From Datnioides undecimradiatus (taxonomy: Eukaryota; Chordata; Actinopteri; Lobotiformes; Datnioididae): a DNA stretch of 64,000 bases. Where the stretch lies: NCBI GenBank assembly GCA_008933995.1, contig WARS01000036.1, positions 3,696,419 through 3,760,418 on the forward strand, in the 5' to 3' direction. Under the pieces are notes generated by a model. It ran no database searches, was not told the DNA's origin, and worked only from the letters and a program-made list of their open reading frames with translations. Shown in pieces: positions 61,051-64,000 of this stretch. Each line of letters starts with the position of its first letter. Position 1 is the first letter of the stretch. The translations under genes were made by a program, and so were the position numbers.

Positions 61051-61944
61051 GTGAATGGAATTCCTAAGAGGGCGGGGCTACAACATATCCGTGCCAAGTA
61101 GTGCCGTTTTGTGAGCTCCTCAACAGATGGCGGCGGCGGGGAGTACGTCTAGCTCAATCTGACGGGGTGGAGGCGCTGATGGGGGAGTCCAGGCCGGCTA
61201 CCAGAGTTGGTTGTCTAATGAGGAACCAGGAGAAGGCCTGGTCAATCTGACCCCATTGAGACTTTCTTTCCTGCAGTCTTGGATTTCTCTCGTTTCCCTC
61301 GGTTGTCGACCGGAGGCCACTGAAACCTCGGGCTAGATTTGGCTACACACTGATTCGAGTGCGAGGAGACATCTGTTGGGGTTGTTTGGAAAGTGTCGTG
61401 AAATGTATTTGCCAGAACTGGAAGGGTTAAGGTCGTAACATGTTTAATTTGTGGAGTCCATTGTGTTTACACGACAGTTGAATTAATGTGGAGTAGAAAA
61501 AAAAACTTAAGGAGACAAGCTAACTTGTTAGCTAGCTTACGATAATGCTAGTTAGCTACGTAGCAGCGAAACTCTAGCATGTTGAATGAATGAATGAATG
61601 AATGAATGAATGAATTGGCGACCGCTTTCGTTTGACTGCTTCTTGTTATTACAAAAACACGTCGATTAATATATACGACGACCCATATTTACTCCAGCAG
61701 GGTGAACCTGCGGGGCTAACTCCTCTTCGACTGTTACACTACATACCCACAAATGGACAGGAATGCGATTCCAGGGAGTTGGAGGACAGCGGCGGTTTAG
61801 CACGCAGAGATAGTGCTGTGATAATACTGACTATAGCCTGGGAATGTTCGTGAGGCTGAGGGAAGCTAACTTTAGCTAGCTACAAATATTTGCACTGCTT
61901 GGACTTGGCTGTAATAGTGTGAAGCTTACGCCCGGTTTTTGGAA
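61051..61944 (+). promoter_or_regulatory. ccnyl1: CCNYL1 promoter and 5' untranslated region
   Basis: CpG content rises from about 61.07 kb. A YY1-type ATGGCGGC word sits at 61127-61134, a placement often seen near vertebrate start sites; its ATG would open an 11-codon upstream frame. Another short upstream frame begins at about 61439. A (TGAA)8 tetranucleotide lies at 61583-61614. The start of transcription cannot be fixed. Confidence 0.55.
61583..61614. repeat. (TGAA)8 tetranucleotide repeat
   Basis: Eight perfect units, probably within the CCNYL1 5'UTR. Each unit overlaps an ATG/TGA pair, so it holds a string of out-of-context upstream ATGs. Confidence 0.95.
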
Positions 61945-62107
61945 ATGGGGAATACGGTGTCATGCTGCGTCTCTCCCGAGTCGAGCCCCAAACTCCCCTC
62001 GAGACAGCCGGCAGAGCGGCTCGAGGAGTTCCAGACCAGCACCGAAGTCAGCGATGACAACACGGTTCCCTACCTGCAGCATATAAGCGACAGGGAGATC
62101 CCCGATG
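61945..62107 (+). CDS. ccnyl1: Cyclin Y-like 1, first coding exon (residues 1-54)
   Basis: The frame reads MGNTVSCCVSPESSPKLPSR at its start and LQHISDREIPD at its end, where GTAGGT forms the donor at 62108. MGNT with two cysteines is the N-myristoylation and palmitoylation signal of the cyclin Y family, which holds the protein at the plasma membrane. LQHISDRE is a family motif before the exon 2 sequence. MGNTV and CVSP favour CCNYL1 over CCNY (MGNTT, CVSSS). Cyclin Y proteins activate CDK14/CDK16 and promote LRP6 phosphorylation in Wnt signalling. The ATG at 61945 is chosen because Gly2 must follow the initiator; in-frame codons upstream (from 61939) lack an ATG. The cyclin box lies in exons beyond the window. 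Confidence 0.93.
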
Positions 62108-64000
62108 GTAGGTGTCCGGCTTGGCATTTGACACACCTGTGATGACTTGATCGCTCAAACTCGATTTGCCATTCCTGTGTTTCATTCTCACGAAGCGTTA
62201 CACCCATATTTGTTTGTTTGCAGGGAGGTGCGTCTGAATCCACACACTGCCATAGCAAAGAACAGCTGACAGCCCAAGCACACACACTATTTGTTGGCTA
62301 CTATTATAGCAAGAGAGCAAACTCCACATATATGTGTAAACAATATAGTCGCATAATAACGGTCAAACTTTAGTGTCACAACATTGAATAACTTGATGAT
62401 GACTCTCTTTCACAAGAGAAATGGACACACAAACGCCCCTCTTGTTATTGCCAATTTGCCAGACGTGTTTACTGCCATCCTTTACTGCCAGCAGTGCACC
62501 GATGATGATGACATTCTTGGCTCTCTAAAGATGGGTACTTCATCATGTTGATCACCCTGGTGTCGCATTACAAAGCCAGACACCGACAATGAAAACAAGC
62601 CCCTCGTCATCTCTGAACCACATAAACCACTCAGAAATTAGACCATGCCTTAACCGGAACAAACGGGATATTGGACAAAAGACAAGCTTAGTGTGTGCTT
62701 GGTGACATTAACTTGGCACCACTGTGTCCACTATTTAAAAAGTATAAGTATAAATGAGGCATAGCAAAAGGACTGTGTCTTCAGATAACCTCCCACAGAG
62801 TCTTATTTCACTCGTGCTGTGATGCAGGCCCATGAACAAGAAAGCATCTCAGATATTTCTTAGTGGTGCAGGCCCGAGCTCAGTTTTGTAGTATCAGTAG
62901 TAAGGGTCGCCACTCCTCATCGACCCCCAGGCACGCGTAGTGTTCGTTCCATTCATCTTGTGGACAGGAGTGAGTGAGTTCAGTTTGGCGGGGCCAGCTG
63001 TTGGCAGGGTGAGGGTCAGAATCCGTCCCACAGTCCTTCCTACATTCCTCGTGTCTCCTCATGCTGTCCTCACTTCACAAATGCTGCCATCGCCTAATCC
63101 CCTGTCCTTTATGTAATATGCTCCCTGCACAGAGTCGGATAAAGAACTCAGATCTCTAAGTCATGCTCGGTATAAACCAGCGCTGTCTTCGTGTTTGCAT
63201 TACTTAAACGTACAGTCCTTTCTATAAAGTAATTCATGACCAAAATTAGTTTGTTTACTACAGTAGCTATCAGTAAGTGTACAATCTAAATGAATCACCT
63301 ACTGTGCAGCCTCCAAAAATAAGCTGCTGCCCAAGGCTGTTTGTAGCTGGAGCAGTGCAGGTTTTCTTACCAGATACATTTTTACACACAGTAAAATTGC
63401 CTATATGGCTATCCCCTAATACTTAATTCATTTAATTTACGTTTGGAATAAAAGACTCATCGACCTATTGTGATTTTAAATTCTCCTCACTGTCTGCTTT
63501 TGATGCCAACACTGAGTGGCTAAGTGTTCTGTGAAGTCGAAAAGGCAAATTACATTTGAAATGAAACGCCCTGACTTTTAGCAGACAGCCAACAGTGTAG
63601 TGTTGACAGCCTCTTTCCATACAATGTCTCCAGGTAAACACTCGTGCATCATAGGCCTTTGTTTGCCGATCGAAGCTCTCCAGCCCACAGATGCAGTTTT
63701 ATCAGACAGTCGATATCCTTGCTGGTAATCCTCTGCCAAGTTTGTTCCTCAGCTTCCTGTTTGCATTTTGGCCGTTTTGCCCGTGAGATTGCTTTGTATT
63801 GTTCCTTCATAAATAGATTAGAACAATTATACATTTGGCTGTAGTACACATTAGTGTGTGGGTTCGACCAGCATGCCAACTAATGGTTTCCTGTTTTCTC
63901 CTTTGGCCCCATCACTGCCCAGGAGTGAGCGAGGCAGCACACAAAGTGCCTTTGTTGGCTGACTGTCTTCATAAAACCACTCCCGTACGCTTTTTGTTTC
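62108..64000 (+). other. ccnyl1: CCNYL1 intron 1 (partial)
   Basis: After the exon 1 donor, no sequence matching the expected exon 2 (NPSDHPRASTIF region) is seen up to the window end. No repeats of note. Short frames here, including a 60-codon minus-strand one at 62880-63062, match nothing known. Confidence 0.7.

Noticed and set aside
61632..61853. 73-codon frame just upstream of CCNYL1
   Set aside because: Starts with TTG inside the probable 5'UTR and resembles nothing; the CCNYL1 start at 61945 is far better supported.
1..64000. CRISPR arrays, rRNA, tRNA genes
   Set aside because: None seen; the DNA is vertebrate nuclear and regular spaced repeats found are microsatellites.

Overview
This window looks like nuclear DNA of a ray-finned (teleost) fish, probably a percomorph. 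Genes are split into vertebrate-type exons with GT-AG introns. (AC)n/(TG)n microsatellites are very dense, a Tc1-type transposon is present, and several interspersed repeats resemble families I know from percomorph genomes. The species assignment is inference. Three genes, all on the + strand, carry the coding content: the last exon of a KLF7-type Kruppel-like factor (5235-5286), a complete CREB1 coding sequence in seven exons (53628-56104, 330 residues), and the first coding exon of cyclin Y-like 1, CCNYL1 (61945-62107). The same genes lie close together on human 2q33, which supports all three identifications.

Layout. 1-5234 is KLF7 intron. 5287 to about 13.55 kb is read as the KLF7 3'UTR, about 8 kb long, ending near an AATAAA at 13533. 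From about 13.6 to 50.2 kb lies a gene-poor interval. It holds microsatellites, four copies of one 440-bp non-autonomous (hAT-like) repeat family with one copy nested in another, an inverted-repeat element at 22.4-23.3 kb, a Tc1/mariner element (38875-40070), an older repeat beside it (about 40.25-40.58 kb), a 415-bp polypurine tract (45.68-46.09 kb) and several stretches that look like candidate conserved enhancers. 50.2-51.1 kb is a CpG-rich CREB1 promoter and probable non-coding exon 1. CREB1 coding exons end at 56104 and a 4-kb 3'UTR runs to about 60.15 kb. After only about 0.9 kb comes the CCNYL1 promoter and 5'UTR. The window ends inside CCNYL1 intron 1.

Biology. KLF7 and CREB1 are transcription factors. 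CREB1 is activated by phosphorylation of the kinase-inducible domain, and its promoter here carries CRE half-sites consistent with autoregulation. CCNYL1 is a membrane-anchored cyclin that partners CDK14/16 in Wnt signalling. They are neighbours by ancestry and not an operon. I did not find a new multi-gene system. The most noteworthy observations are the lack of the CREB1 alpha exon with a CA repeat at the splice donor where it would be expected, the KLF7 orientation compared with human, the missing METTL21A, a nearly intact Tc1 transposase reading frame lacking its first DNA-binding helix-turn-helix and an ATG, and the nested repeat insertion.
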